The notes: generated by a model not told the origin, from the sequence alone. A stretch of DNA of 64,000 nt from Paenibacillus sp. Soil750 (GCF_001428045.1 NZ_LMSD01000034.1:310001-374000); one strand, 5' to 3'; shown: positions 33,852 to 43,380, numbered from the stretch's first letter. Numbers and translations: made by a program.

Positions 33852-33865
33852 TGGTAACGTTTTCT
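33852..33865 (+). promoter_or_regulatory. Candidate cre (CcpA) site
   Basis: TGGTAACGTTTTCT fits the cre consensus TGWAARCGYTWNCW at 12 of 14 positions. It lies about ten bases before a TATAGT box (33875-33880), so it would overlap the promoter of the sugar-uptake operon. Catabolite control would be expected for such genes. Confidence 0.45.
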
Positions 33866-33880
33866 CGAAAACCGTATAGT

Positions 33881-34143
33881 TAAATTGTGGTTAACTTAGG
33901 CAAGCGAAGGAGGGCACAGTATCCGAATTGGCAAGTGGAGAAACCTAAAGATACAGGTACGGGGATGGAAAGCAAAGGAAAGAGCGATCTAAGGTCCATT
34001 GGCGTGGGAACTCCTTAGAATCGCTCTCGGTAGTGAGAATGAATTTCTGCCCGAAATTCACAGCTCACTACAATTTTGACACAAATTCAGCTGGATAAGC
34101 AAGTACAAATTGTGTGTTTAAAATTGAAGGGAGTTAAACGACT
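33881..34143 (+). promoter_or_regulatory. Structured leader of the sugar-uptake operon
   Basis: About 260 bases separate the candidate -10 box from the start codon. Two strong hairpins lie here. Hairpin 1 (33981-34027) pairs AGAGCGA with TCGCTCT and CTAAGG with CCTTAG. Hairpin 2 (34030-34071) pairs GTAGTGAG with CTCACTAC and TGAATTTC with GAAATTCA around TGCCC, and is followed by AATTTT. The sequence before them (33901-33980) is purine-rich. I compared it with SAM, T-box, GEMM, THF and glycine aptamer signatures and it fits none of them. It may be an uncatalogued RNA element or an attenuator. Confidence 0.5.
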
Positions 34144-35472
34144 ATGAGAAAAATGAAAAGCTTACAGATGATGGGTGCAGCAAGTTTGTCGATGGCTTTG
34201 GTTTTGACAGGATGTTCGTCTACGAAAACAGCAGAAACATCATCGGCTGCGGTTTCCCCAGCAGCAACACAAGCAGCAGCGGCAACGAAAGCGCCTGAGC
34301 CAGCAAAAAGTGGAGAGAAAGTTACCGTTAACTTCTGGAACCCTTTCTCGGGTAATGATGGTCCTTTTATGAAGAAAATCGTGGATAACTATAATAAATC
34401 ACAAGATAAATATACGGTAAAAATGACAATTCAACCGAATGGTGACTACTATAAACTGCTAGATACAGCCATTGCTACGAAAAAAGGTGTACCGGATGTT
34501 GCGATCATGCATCTTGACCAAACACCGACGTACATTGCCAAGGATCAGCTGCAACCGCTCGATGCCATTGCTAAAGCTGTAGGTGTTGAGAAAAGCAACT
34601 TCCCACCAGCAACGGTGGAATACTCGACGAAGGACAATAATTGGTACAGCATTCCGCTTGATATTCATCCTCTAGTCATGTACTACAATAAAGATTTGTT
34701 TAAAGCTGCCGGTATTACGAAGGTGCCAACGAATCGTCAAGAGTTCGTTGATGCAGCTGTCAAGTTAACTGATGCTTCCAAAGGAATTTGGGGAGCGGCA
34801 ATGCCAACTTTCTGGATTCAGAACTTCTTGTTCCCGACGGTATTGTTCCAAAACGGTGGCGATTTCTTAGACGATAAAGGCAACATTGCGTATAATTCAC
34901 CTGCTGGTGTAGAAGCGGTTACCTTTATGAGAAGCTTAACAACGATGAAGGTTTCCCCTCCAACCGTTGCAGCCGATGGTGATTTCAACCTGTTCCAACA
35001 AGGGAAAAGTGCGATGCACTTTAATGGTCCTTGGTCGAAGGATGCCTTCGATAAAGCGAAAATTAACTATGGTGTAGCTCCGGTTCCACAACTTGGTACA
35101 GTTAAACAAGCTGTATTCGGCGGATCTCACAACTTCGTTATTCCAAAAGGAACAACAGATGCAGCCATTCTTGCAGGTGTTGGTGATTTCTTGAAATATG
35201 TGAATGCGAATTCCATTGATTGGGCTGAGTCAGGTCAAGCTGTAGCTTCCAAAGTCGTTCGTGATAGCGCAGCTTTCCAAGCGATGACGCAGCAACAAAC
35301 CGAAGTAGCGAAGGAATTTGAGTATGTTAAATTTGCACCAAAAGTGTTAAATTGGGGTCCAATTTCCGACAGTATCTGGAGCGAGCTTGCTAATGCTCTT
35401 CAAGGTAAAAAAGATCCAAAAGCTGCGCTCGATGATGCAGCTGCCAAATCGACTGCAGCCATGAAGAAGTAA
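34144..35472 (+). CDS. Sugar ABC transporter substrate-binding lipoprotein
   Basis: The 442-residue protein has a lipobox ('LVLTGC', Cys24), an Ala/Thr/Pro linker and the SBP family 1 fold: 'VNFWNPFSGNDGPFMKKIV' near 60-80, 'GVPDVAIMHLDQ' near 120, 'VMYYNKDLFKAAG' near 178 and 'MHFNGPWSKDAF' near 298. It captures oligosaccharides outside the membrane for the two permeases that follow. The gene has a long structured leader and a probable cre site. No ATPase gene is present, so a shared MsmX-type ATPase is likely. Confidence 0.92.
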   Translation: MRKMKSLQMMGAASLSMALVLTGCSSTKTAETSSAAVSPAATQAAAATKAPEPAKSGEKVTVNFWNPFSGNDGPFMKKIVDNYNKSQDKYTVKMTIQPNGDYYKLLDTAIATKKGVPDVAIMHLDQTPTYIAKDQLQPLDAIAKAVGVEKSNFPPATVEYSTKDNNWYSIPLDIHPLVMYYNKDLFKAAGITKVPTNRQEFVDAAVKLTDASKGIWGAAMPTFWIQNFLFPTVLFQNGGDFLDDKGNIAYNSPAGVEAVTFMRSLTTMKVSPPTVAADGDFNLFQQGKSAMHFNGPWSKDAFDKAKINYGVAPVPQLGTVKQAVFGGSHNFVIPKGTTDAAILAGVGDFLKYVNANSIDWAESGQAVASKVVRDSAAFQAMTQQQTEVAKEFEYVKFAPKVLNWGPISDSIWSELANALQGKKDPKAALDDAAAKSTAAMKK

Positions 35473-35544
35473 CCATAGCGAAACAACATGGAAAGGCGGG
35501 TACCCAGTACCCGTCTTCCCTTTTAAAGAAGAGGAGGGAATCAA

Positions 35545-36441
35545 GTGCCTACCCCATCACATTGGAAATCGAAGCTGACTTCAAGCTTATTTATATTACC
35601 TTACCTTATTGCTTTCTTAGCCTTTACATTGATCCCCATCATTTACGGGTTCATCATTAGCTTGAAGCAATACAATCTGCTAGATCCTGTGCATCCGTAC
35701 GTGGGTTTAGACAATTACCGGAAAATATTTACGAACGGAACCCAAGAGAACGACTTATTTTTCATCGGAATGAAAGCTACCTTGAAATTCGTCGTGTTTT
35801 CAGTTCCTTTTTTAGTCATAGTTGGACTCGGATTTGCCTTATTATTAAATGCACTTCCAGCGAAATTACGATCTTTCTTCCGATCGATCTATTTCATCCC
35901 TTATGCTGTATCCGCAACGGTCATGGCGGTTATTTGGAAGCGGATGTTCGACGTCACAGGCGGATTCATCAATCTACTCCTTGCCAAAGTTGGCATTCGT
36001 GAGTTCGATCCAGTTCCTTGGCTGTTGGATACGCCTTTCGTGTGGTTTGCACTAGTAATCGCAACACTATGGTGGACGATTGGCTTCAATATGATCATCT
36101 TCGTGAATGCCCTGAATGGTGTACCCGAGGATCTCTATGAAGCAGCCAAAATTGATGGTGCCAACGGTTGGAACAGACTGAAGAGCATAACACTTCCATT
36201 TATCAGACCAGTCTTGATTTTTGTATTGATTACGTCGACGATCGCCTCGTACAACATCTTTGCCCAGCCGAATCTGATGAGTAATGCAGGGGATGAAACG
36301 AAGGTGCTGTTGATGGGGATTTTGCAAACGGCCTACACGGCTAGAGAAATCGGTTCCGCTTCCGCAATGGCGATTCTTATGGGTTTAACAATCATGATTG
36401 TGTCTGTTATTCAATTCAAAGTCACGAGCAGGAAGGAGTAG
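35545..36441 (+). CDS. Sugar ABC transporter permease (MalF-like)
   Basis: The 298-residue protein has six membrane segments of the binding-protein-dependent permease type and the cytoplasmic EAA loop ('EAAKIDGANGWNRLKSITLPF'), which contacts the ATPase. It starts at GTG 35545 after GAGGAGGG. The next permease starts seven bases after the stop, so the pair is expressed together. Its partner, the binding protein, is encoded upstream. Confidence 0.92.
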   Translation: MPTPSHWKSKLTSSLFILPYLIAFLAFTLIPIIYGFIISLKQYNLLDPVHPYVGLDNYRKIFTNGTQENDLFFIGMKATLKFVVFSVPFLVIVGLGFALLLNALPAKLRSFFRSIYFIPYAVSATVMAVIWKRMFDVTGGFINLLLAKVGIREFDPVPWLLDTPFVWFALVIATLWWTIGFNMIIFVNALNGVPEDLYEAAKIDGANGWNRLKSITLPFIRPVLIFVLITSTIASYNIFAQPNLMSNAGDETKVLLMGILQTAYTAREIGSASAMAILMGLTIMIVSVIQFKVTSRKE

Positions 36442-36447
36442 AGGACG

Positions 36448-37278
36448 TTGAAATCACTGAAAATCTTTTATGTGATGCTTGCTTCCATACTTGGGATTAT
36501 TTTCATTTTACCGATATTATGGATGTTTTCCAATTCGTTCAAGACGGATGTAGAGGTCATGTCACCTGTATTCCATTTATTTCCACAAGAGTTTACTTGG
36601 GATAATTTCCATACTATTTTTGTTGGTGGTGCTGTTGAGGTTCCGATTTTTCGATGGATGTTTAACTCTTTTTTCGTAGGTTTTGCTGCAACATTCCTAG
36701 TCATTATATTGGATGCGATGGCTGCCTACGCGTTAGCGAAGTTAGATATTCCTTTTAAAAGAACGCTATTCGCCATATTCGTTGGATCGATGATGGTGCC
36801 GGGCATTATTTCCTTTCTTCCTCAATATTTGAATTTCAGTAATTTTAATCTGATTAATACGTATTATGTGCTTATTTTGCCATACTCAGGTGGGGCGCTA
36901 GGTGTGTTTATGTTAATTCAATTTTTTCAATCATTTCCGAATGAGATTATAGAAGCAGCACGGATTGATGGGGCCAATAAATGGCAGGTATTTACGTCGG
37001 TATTGATGCCATCATCCATCTCTATTGTAACAACGTTAGCGATTTTCACCTTTATGGGTGTATTCAATGACTATGTATGGCCTTTCTTTACTGTGACGGA
37101 TCTCGAAATGCGTACGTTAACGGCTGGTGTGGCGGTTATGGCGACCGGTAGTTTCGTGCAATCCTATGGCAAATTAATGGCACTTGCGACGTTATCTACG
37201 ATACCGACATTGATTATTTTCCTCATTGGTCAAAGACAGTTCATTCAATCGATTACGGCAACAGGGGTCAAGCAATAG
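36448..37278 (+). CDS. Sugar ABC transporter permease (MalG-like)
   Basis: The 276-residue protein is the second permease, with six membrane segments and the EAA loop 'EAARIDGANKWQVFTSVLMP'. The N-terminal 'ILPILWMFSNSFKTDVEVM' is typical of MalG-type subunits. TTG start at 36448. It is followed by the GH43 gene at 37321, in the same operon by spacing. Confidence 0.92.
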   Translation: MKSLKIFYVMLASILGIIFILPILWMFSNSFKTDVEVMSPVFHLFPQEFTWDNFHTIFVGGAVEVPIFRWMFNSFFVGFAATFLVIILDAMAAYALAKLDIPFKRTLFAIFVGSMMVPGIISFLPQYLNFSNFNLINTYYVLILPYSGGALGVFMLIQFFQSFPNEIIEAARIDGANKWQVFTSVLMPSSISIVTTLAIFTFMGVFNDYVWPFFTVTDLEMRTLTAGVAVMATGSFVQSYGKLMALATLSTIPTLIIFLIGQRQFIQSITATGVKQ

Positions 37279-37320
37279 GGGCAGATATGAGATGCGAATA
37301 GGTAGAGGTGATGCTTTCCC

Positions 37321-38367
37321 ATGCGGAAATTAAGCATAGTATGTTTGAGTTTGATAATCCTAGCAGGGTGTACGAAGGGAGTTGCAGAGAACAAAGTGAA
37401 AGAAACTGAAAACGTTGTTTCTCAGGCGAAAGCTGCGAAAACATTTACCAATCCGATTATCGATAATGGGGCAGATCCTTGGGTCACGACCAAAGATGGT
37501 ACCTACTATTACACACATACAACCGGAAATTCCATTCGCGTATGGAAGTCGAAGACGCTGACGGGGTTAGCAGAAGCGGAGTATAAAGACGTCTGGTTCC
37601 CGCCAGTTTCCGGACCGAATACGTCCAATATATGGGCGCCTGAATTACATTTTATTGCTGGAAAATGGTACATCTACTATGCCGCCGATGACGGTCAGAA
37701 TGAGAATCATCGTATGTTCGCGTTAGAATCCGAATCGGACGATCCGTTAGGTGCTTACGTTGATAAAGGGATGATGGACACAGCTGGCCGATGGGCAATT
37801 GACGGGACTACGCTGCAAAAAAAGGATGGATCGCTCTATTTCATTTGGTCGGGATGGGAAGGCGCTGTTAATGTAAGCCAGCATCTCTACATTGCGCCGA
37901 TGAGCAATCCGTATACGATTAGTGGGAAGCCAGTTGAGATCTCACGTCCAACGTATGATTGGGAGCTGGTTGGCAATCCAACGATCAATGAGGGACCGCA
38001 GGTATTGCTGCATGAGGATCGCATTCATGTGATTTATTCGGCTAGCGGCAGCTGGACCGATGATTATTGTCTTGGCATACTAAGTACAGACATGAGCAAA
38101 GATGTGCTAAATCCAGCTTCTTGGAAGAAGGGGGAGAAGGCTGTTTTTTCCAAGACGGATCAAGTCTTTGGACCCGGCCATAATTCATTTGCGAAATCAG
38201 TAGATGGCAAAGAGGACTGGATCGTGTACCACGCTGCGAAAACACAAGGCTCCGGCTGGAATCGCAACGTGCGTATGCAGCCTTTCCAGTGGAATAAGGA
38301 TGGTACGCCGAATTTCGGTACGCCGATTGCGGAGGGCGTGCCGATTCCGGTGCCTGGCGGGGAGTAG
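37321..38367 (+). CDS. GH43 lipoprotein (arabinofuranosidase/xylosidase-like)
   Basis: The 348-residue protein has a lipobox ('IILAGC', Cys17) and a glycoside hydrolase family 43 five-bladed propeller. The three active-site acids are visible: Asp52 in 'DNGADPWV' (base), Asp161 in 'WAIDGTTL' (pKa modulator) and Glu224 in 'INEGPQ' (acid). The family includes arabinofuranosidases, xylosidases and arabinanases; the exact specificity is not readable. Anchored on the cell surface beside the importer, it would trim side chains or oligosaccharides before uptake. Confidence 0.92.
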   Translation: MRKLSIVCLSLIILAGCTKGVAENKVKETENVVSQAKAAKTFTNPIIDNGADPWVTTKDGTYYYTHTTGNSIRVWKSKTLTGLAEAEYKDVWFPPVSGPNTSNIWAPELHFIAGKWYIYYAADDGQNENHRMFALESESDDPLGAYVDKGMMDTAGRWAIDGTTLQKKDGSLYFIWSGWEGAVNVSQHLYIAPMSNPYTISGKPVEISRPTYDWELVGNPTINEGPQVLLHEDRIHVIYSASGSWTDDYCLGILSTDMSKDVLNPASWKKGEKAVFSKTDQVFGPGHNSFAKSVDGKEDWIVYHAAKTQGSGWNRNVRMQPFQWNKDGTPNFGTPIAEGVPIPVPGGE

Positions 38368-38375
38368 AATAGGTG

Positions 38376-38396
38376 CGGGGCGTTATCGTCCCCGCG
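38376..38396 (+). repeat. GC-rich hairpin after the GH43 gene
   Basis: GCGGGGCG and CGTCCCCGC pair around a short loop eight bases after the stop. A second small palindrome, GTCGATTTTATCGAC, lies at about 38417. No T-run follows either, so the real terminator is probably the one at 38495-38536. Confidence 0.4.
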
Positions 38397-38494
38397 CGAG
38401 CGAGAAATCCCGCGGAAGTCGATTTTATCGACTTACAGAACTCGAAGGGCCATTGTCGCCACATGTATATCACGCGGTCGAGAACCCTGCAGAA

Positions 38495-38536
38495 AAGAAG
38501 CTGAAATCCCCTTTCCGGGCATTTCAGCTTCTTTTT
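38495..38536 (+). terminator. Terminator of the sugar-uptake operon
   Basis: AAGAAGCTGAAAT and ATTTCAGCTTCTT form a 13-bp perfect stem, and Ts continue after it. It separates the uptake genes from the SBP-kinase-regulator operon. Confidence 0.85.
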
Positions 38537-38644
38537 GTCTAGAAATCCAAAAATATGTCCATGACTAACGGAAATAGGTCATTGGCTTGCCTCAGCTTAA
38601 GTTTGTATAATGAAGGCAGAGTTGAAGGCACGGAGGGGATTCAT

Positions 38645-39976
38645 GTGAGCGGAAGGCAACGACCAGGTTGGAAAGCGACGAAAGCAATTTGTTTTCTTCT
38701 CATTGTGAGTGCGTGCACGGTAGGATGCAATGTGCAGTCTGCCCCCACGCTCGATGAGCCTACGGCGAGTAAGTTAAGGATTACCTTTTGGACGCCGTTT
38801 AGCGGTGGGGATGGGCAATTTATGGCGGAGCTCATTCAGCAATACAATAATGAGAATAAAGATCATGTGAAAATAGAGCAAATTAACAATAATTCAGGTG
38901 ATTATTATACGAAATTGTCCACGGCCATTGTGACAGAAGAGGCACCGGATATCGCAATTGTTCACTCGGCCAAGTATTCGCAGTACGCACCTGCTGGATT
39001 CTTGACAGATTTGAATGCGCTAGCAATTGAAGCTGGCGTCCATTGGGATGATTTTAACCAGACGATTCTACAAAGTACCTTAGCTGACAATAAGCACCTG
39101 GGTATCCCGCTGGATACCCACTTGGAAGTCATGTACTACAATAAGGATTGGCTGAGGCTCGCAGGCTTATTGGACGAGAAAGAAAAACCGATTATGGCGA
39201 ACGGTGAAGCGGGGTTCTTAGAATTTCTGGAGAAAATCCGTGCTAGTGTGCCGTCGAATGTGACGCCGCTTGCTGAACCGAATGTACGAATCGATTCATT
39301 CTGGATCTGGTACTCCTTCTATAATCAAATGAACCAGGATGGCGGCCGATTCTACACTGAAGATGGAAAAGCGGCCGCGATTGACAATCCATCAGCTCTA
39401 AAATCCTTGGAATTCGTCAATTCGTTATATACGAAGAAGCTCATTTTGCCGAATATTAATGATCAGATTCAAAGCTTTGCGAAAGGCACGGCAGCGACGT
39501 TAATTTCAGGTGTATGGGGAACAGGAACGTTCGAGCAAGCAGCAGATTTACATTTCGGAGTGACCAAAATTCCACAAATCTACGATCATCCTGCAGCGTG
39601 GGGAGATTCTCATACCTTTTCGCTGCCGTATCATGAAAAGCCTGATAAACAAAAGCAACTCGCTGCGCTTAAATTCGCGAATTGGGTAGCTGCTCATGGG
39701 GCTAGCTGGGCAAAGGCCGGGCATATACCGGCTGTGAAGAATGCAGTCGCTTCCGAAGAGTTTCAGAAACTGAAATACCGTCCGGACTATGCAAGTGCAG
39801 CCGATGATGTGAAATATTTCCCGAATCAACCGCGGCAGGGAACGATTAACGATGAGATTGTGCGTGAGTTTGAGAAGATGATGGCGGGCCAAATCACGCC
39901 ACAAGAGGTGCTGCAAAATGCGCAAAAGATCATTAACACGAATCTTCAAATCCAGCAAATTACGATTGCAAAATAA
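38645..39976 (+). CDS. Second sugar-binding lipoprotein, linked to the two-component system
   Basis: The 443-residue protein is an SBP family 1 relative of the transporter binding protein. Its opening 'ITFWTPFSGGDGQFMAELI' parallels the transporter protein's 'VNFWNPFSGNDGPFMKKIV', and both have 'VMYYNKDW/L'. The signal peptide ends in a lipobox ('SACTVGC'). The start is GTG 38645, with GGAGG eight bases upstream. Its 3' end overlaps the histidine kinase gene by 59 bases and no permease follows, which suggests it delivers the sugar signal to the kinase rather than to a transporter; that role is inference. Confidence 0.85.
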   Translation: MSGRQRPGWKATKAICFLLIVSACTVGCNVQSAPTLDEPTASKLRITFWTPFSGGDGQFMAELIQQYNNENKDHVKIEQINNNSGDYYTKLSTAIVTEEAPDIAIVHSAKYSQYAPAGFLTDLNALAIEAGVHWDDFNQTILQSTLADNKHLGIPLDTHLEVMYYNKDWLRLAGLLDEKEKPIMANGEAGFLEFLEKIRASVPSNVTPLAEPNVRIDSFWIWYSFYNQMNQDGGRFYTEDGKAAAIDNPSALKSLEFVNSLYTKKLILPNINDQIQSFAKGTAATLISGVWGTGTFEQAADLHFGVTKIPQIYDHPAAWGDSHTFSLPYHEKPDKQKQLAALKFANWVAAHGASWAKAGHIPAVKNAVASEEFQKLKYRPDYASAADDVKYFPNQPRQGTINDEIVREFEKMMAGQITPQEVLQNAQKIINTNLQIQQITIAK

Positions 39977-41762
39977 GCTGCAGTTACTCAAAGATCTGCC
40001 AATCGCGATGAAGTTGATTGCGTTGAGTGCTGTTTTTATAGCGGTACCACTGGGGATTGCCAGTTATCTAACGTTTACGAGTTATTCGGAATCCATTCAG
40101 AAAAATACTGGGAAATATCAGATGGACGTGGTGAAAGAACTGACTGCCAATATCGATACGTACTTAAATGAGCTTAATTTGTTGACCTTATTACCTTATC
40201 AATCTCCACAAATCATGAAATATTTGGAGGTTGGTGAGCAGACGAGTGCTAATCTCTCGTTTAACGATCGTGTAACGATTGAAGATTTTGCAAAACGAGT
40301 TTTTGCCAATGGACGTGTGGACATTTCTGGGCTGACGCTTTTTCGTACAAGAGGCGGGAATACGTATACCGCGATGTCAGAAGAACAAGCCAATTACTTA
40401 CCACGTGAAGTGAAGAATGAAGTCTGGTACAACAAGGTTTCACAGACGGGGAAAATGGTTTATCTCGGAACATTTAGTAAAAATGGCATGGGCATTACGA
40501 ATCAAGTGTACTCTTTTGCCAGAAAAATTCGAAGTGTAGATACAGGCGCTGTTCTTGCGTATCTTGTTCTTGATGTAGACAAAAATATCATTCGCAACAA
40601 AATTGAAGCGATCTCCAATGATAAGAAAAATATCATGATTGTGGATAATGAAGGTTCGATGATTTATAAAAGCATGATTAGCGGGCCCGATGCGGATCAA
40701 ATCAAGCAATTCAAAGGCATGGGGACTGTCGTCTATAAACAAGATAACGATTCAGAGCTAGTTTCCTACTATACGTCACCTTTGACGGGTTGGACGATGA
40801 TCGAGATGGTGCCACTTGCGGTATTGTTACAAGATACGGTTTATGTGAGAAATTATATTATTGGGATTGGTGCCGTATGTTTGCTGCTAGCGATCATCAT
40901 ATTCACATTATTTGCCCTTCGGATCACGAATCCGATCAGTGATTTACGGAATCTTATGAAGAAAGTTGTTGTAGGTGATTTAGCCGTATCGATTCCGATT
41001 CATAGTCGTGATGAAATTGGTCAGTTAAGTCAATCTTTCAATATCATGGTTTCCAAGCTCAGTGATCTGGGTTATCGCCTATATGAGTCGGAGATTAGGG
41101 AGAAAAATGCCCAAATATCGGCACTTCAGAGCCAAATCAATCCTCATTTTTTATATAACACATTAGGTTCTATTAGCATGTATGCTGAAATTCAAGGCAA
41201 TAAAGAAGTTGTGAAAATGACAAATCATCTTAGTAAGCTTTTACGCTATAGTATTAATAGTCATCAGAGCCAAGTTCCTCTCCATATGGAAATCGAGCAT
41301 GTGACGGGCTATATGGCCATTCAACAAATTCGATTTGAGGATAAAATTAAGTTTCATGTTCGCATAGAACCAGAGTTGCTGAGCTATTCGGTTATTCGTT
41401 TTATTTTACAGCCAATCGTGGAGAACGCTATTGTACATGGCATTGATAAAGGAAATGGCTATGGTACGATTAGTCTGATCGGGAAGAAGCAAGATAACCA
41501 TATGTTGATCCAAATCCAAGATGACGGCGCTGGCATGAGCGCTGCGCATTTACAGAGCTTACTTGATCGGAAGTTCCAAATGACGACAACCGAAGAGGGC
41601 ACGGGCGGTACAGGTTTAATGAACGTACATCGTAGAATTGCCTTGCGTTATGGGAATCAGTATGGCGTAACAATCGAGAGCAATTTGAAGCAAGGAACGA
41701 CGATTACATTAACTTTACCGCTGATCGAAAGTCATCACGAAGGGAGGATTATGGATGCCTAG
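39918..41762 (+). CDS. YesM-type sensor histidine kinase
   Basis: The 614-residue kinase has a first membrane helix (about 31-53), an extracellular dCache-like sensor (55-310), a second helix (313-335), a HAMP linker (334-385), and a His_kinase/HATPase pair. His410 lies in 'QSQINPHFLYNTLGSI', and 'VENAIVHGI', 'DDGAGM' and 'GTGGTGL' mark the ATP site. AAGAGGTG precedes the ATG inside the previous gene, and a 59-base overlap links their translation. It should phosphorylate the regulator encoded next. Confidence 0.93.
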   Translation: MRKRSLTRIFKSSKLRLQNKLQLLKDLPIAMKLIALSAVFIAVPLGIASYLTFTSYSESIQKNTGKYQMDVVKELTANIDTYLNELNLLTLLPYQSPQIMKYLEVGEQTSANLSFNDRVTIEDFAKRVFANGRVDISGLTLFRTRGGNTYTAMSEEQANYLPREVKNEVWYNKVSQTGKMVYLGTFSKNGMGITNQVYSFARKIRSVDTGAVLAYLVLDVDKNIIRNKIEAISNDKKNIMIVDNEGSMIYKSMISGPDADQIKQFKGMGTVVYKQDNDSELVSYYTSPLTGWTMIEMVPLAVLLQDTVYVRNYIIGIGAVCLLLAIIIFTLFALRITNPISDLRNLMKKVVVGDLAVSIPIHSRDEIGQLSQSFNIMVSKLSDLGYRLYESEIREKNAQISALQSQINPHFLYNTLGSISMYAEIQGNKEVVKMTNHLSKLLRYSINSHQSQVPLHMEIEHVTGYMAIQQIRFEDKIKFHVRIEPELLSYSVIRFILQPIVENAIVHGIDKGNGYGTISLIGKKQDNHMLIQIQDDGAGMSAAHLQSLLDRKFQMTTTEEGTGGTGLMNVHRRIALRYGNQYGVTIESNLKQGTTITLTLPLIESHHEGRIMDA

Positions 41763-43380
41763 TATTTTGATCGTGGACGATGAAACGATTTTCCGCAAAG
41801 GGATACGTTTGATGATTACGGACATGCAAAGTGAGTGGAACGTCATCGATGAAGCAACGGATGGAGCAGATGCTTTAGATAAGATTGAAGAGCTGCAGCC
41901 TGACTTGATCATTACGGATATCAAAATGCCAAGGATCGACGGGATTCAGCTCCAATATATTGTAAAAGAGCGTTATCCGCATATTTCTTGTGTGGTGATG
42001 AGCGGTTATAACGATTTTCAATATGCACGTGAATCGTTGCGATTGGGTGCTAAGGATTACCTAATGAAACCTTTTCAACGGGAAGAACTCTATGCGTTGC
42101 TTACAAAGCTGCAGGAAGAATGGTTAACGGAAAAAAGACCGAATAAATCGAGTGGCATGGATCAACAAGTTCAGAATCAAATGCGCCAACATGTGTTGGC
42201 GAGTCTTATCACGGGAAATGTTCATCATGGAGAGGCAGAGCTGCTAGATAATGTGGGCATTCAGCTTCCGCATGCCAATATCAGTTGCCTAATAGCCAAG
42301 CTGGATCGGGATTCGGTAACGGATGAGCGTTATTATCAGTTGAATCCATCTTTGTTTTCGATCTATATTCAGCAATTTATACAGGAGAGTCTTGATGAGA
42401 ACTTCAAAGGTTATGTGTTCATTCATCACGAGACGGAAATTGTTGCTTTAATTAACCATGAGAATGTTTCTTCTATCCATGCAGATATGGAAAAGCTGAC
42501 GAATCGGATTCGGAAGGAAATTCGGGTGCAATCCAATTTTACCCTTACCTTCGGGTTAGGTAGTCCGGCGAAAGACTTGGAATCGATTTCCAAATCCTAT
42601 AAAGAGGCTGGATTAGCGCTACTTTATCGATTAGTGATTGGCGGAGATCGGTTGCTTTCCAACGAGATTGTTGCCGAGATGAAAATGGAAAAGCTCGATT
42701 GGCACGCTGCAGATTGGCATTCCTTGAATCAGTTCGTCCAGGAGGGCGACTTGGCAAATGTGCAGCAGCAAGCCAGTCTTTATGTAACAAAACTTTGTCA
42801 GCAGTGGAAGGATCCTGAGATCATTCATCAACAAATTTGCAAAATGCTGCTGCATTTCTACGAGTTGGCGGTGAATTTGGCCGTTGTGAAACAATGGCTG
42901 CAGAACACGGATGTGAAGCAAGTTTTGGTGGATATTTACTCGTATTCGTCCAGTAAAGAATTGATCGAGCGGTGTCAGAAGCTTCTTGGTGATCTAACCG
43001 TCTGTATCGGGAACCGTCAGAAGAAGATGGTAACCAGCCCTGTCGAAATTGTGGTTCGTTACGTTGAGGAGCACTATGCGGAATCTATTACGTTAAATAC
43101 GATGGCTGAGATCGTTTATCTCAGTCCGTCCTATCTCAGTTCTTTGTTCAAAAGCAAACAAGGCCAATCCTTCATAGACTTCCTAACGGAGAAACGGATT
43201 GAGAAGGCGAAGTCACTTTTACTTTATTCCGATGAAAAGATTCAAGTCATCTCGGATTCTACTGGATTTACGAATATTAGACATTTCAATCGTGTGTTCA
43301 AAACGATCACGAATCGGACCCCGTCTGAGTTCCGTGAGGGGAAGAGTATTGCTGGGACAGAGCCGTTCAAGGTTAAGTAA
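41755..43380 (+). CDS. YesN-type response regulator with AraC output
   Basis: The 541-residue regulator has an N-terminal receiver (Asp8/Asp9, phospho-acceptor Asp55 in 'LIITDIKMP', Lys105 in 'YLMKPFQ'), a long linker and a C-terminal AraC double helix-turn-helix ('ITLNTMAEIVYLSPSYLSSLFK', 'IQVISDSTGFTNIRHFNRVFK'). It overlaps the kinase gene by eight bases. Likely targets are the neighbouring uptake and GH43 genes. The terminator hairpin overlaps its last codons and the stop codon is in the loop. Confidence 0.93.
   Translation: MPSILIVDDETIFRKGIRLMITDMQSEWNVIDEATDGADALDKIEELQPDLIITDIKMPRIDGIQLQYIVKERYPHISCVVMSGYNDFQYARESLRLGAKDYLMKPFQREELYALLTKLQEEWLTEKRPNKSSGMDQQVQNQMRQHVLASLITGNVHHGEAELLDNVGIQLPHANISCLIAKLDRDSVTDERYYQLNPSLFSIYIQQFIQESLDENFKGYVFIHHETEIVALINHENVSSIHADMEKLTNRIRKEIRVQSNFTLTFGLGSPAKDLESISKSYKEAGLALLYRLVIGGDRLLSNEIVAEMKMEKLDWHAADWHSLNQFVQEGDLANVQQQASLYVTKLCQQWKDPEIIHQQICKMLLHFYELAVNLAVVKQWLQNTDVKQVLVDIYSYSSSKELIERCQKLLGDLTVCIGNRQKKMVTSPVEIVVRYVEEHYAESITLNTMAEIVYLSPSYLSSLFKSKQGQSFIDFLTEKRIEKAKSLLLYSDEKIQVISDSTGFTNIRHFNRVFKTITNRTPSEFREGKSIAGTEPFKVK

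Noticed and set aside
33881..34143. Known riboswitch in the leader
   Set aside because: I compared it with SAM, T-box, GEMM, THF and glycine types; the key blocks are missing. No named element is claimed.
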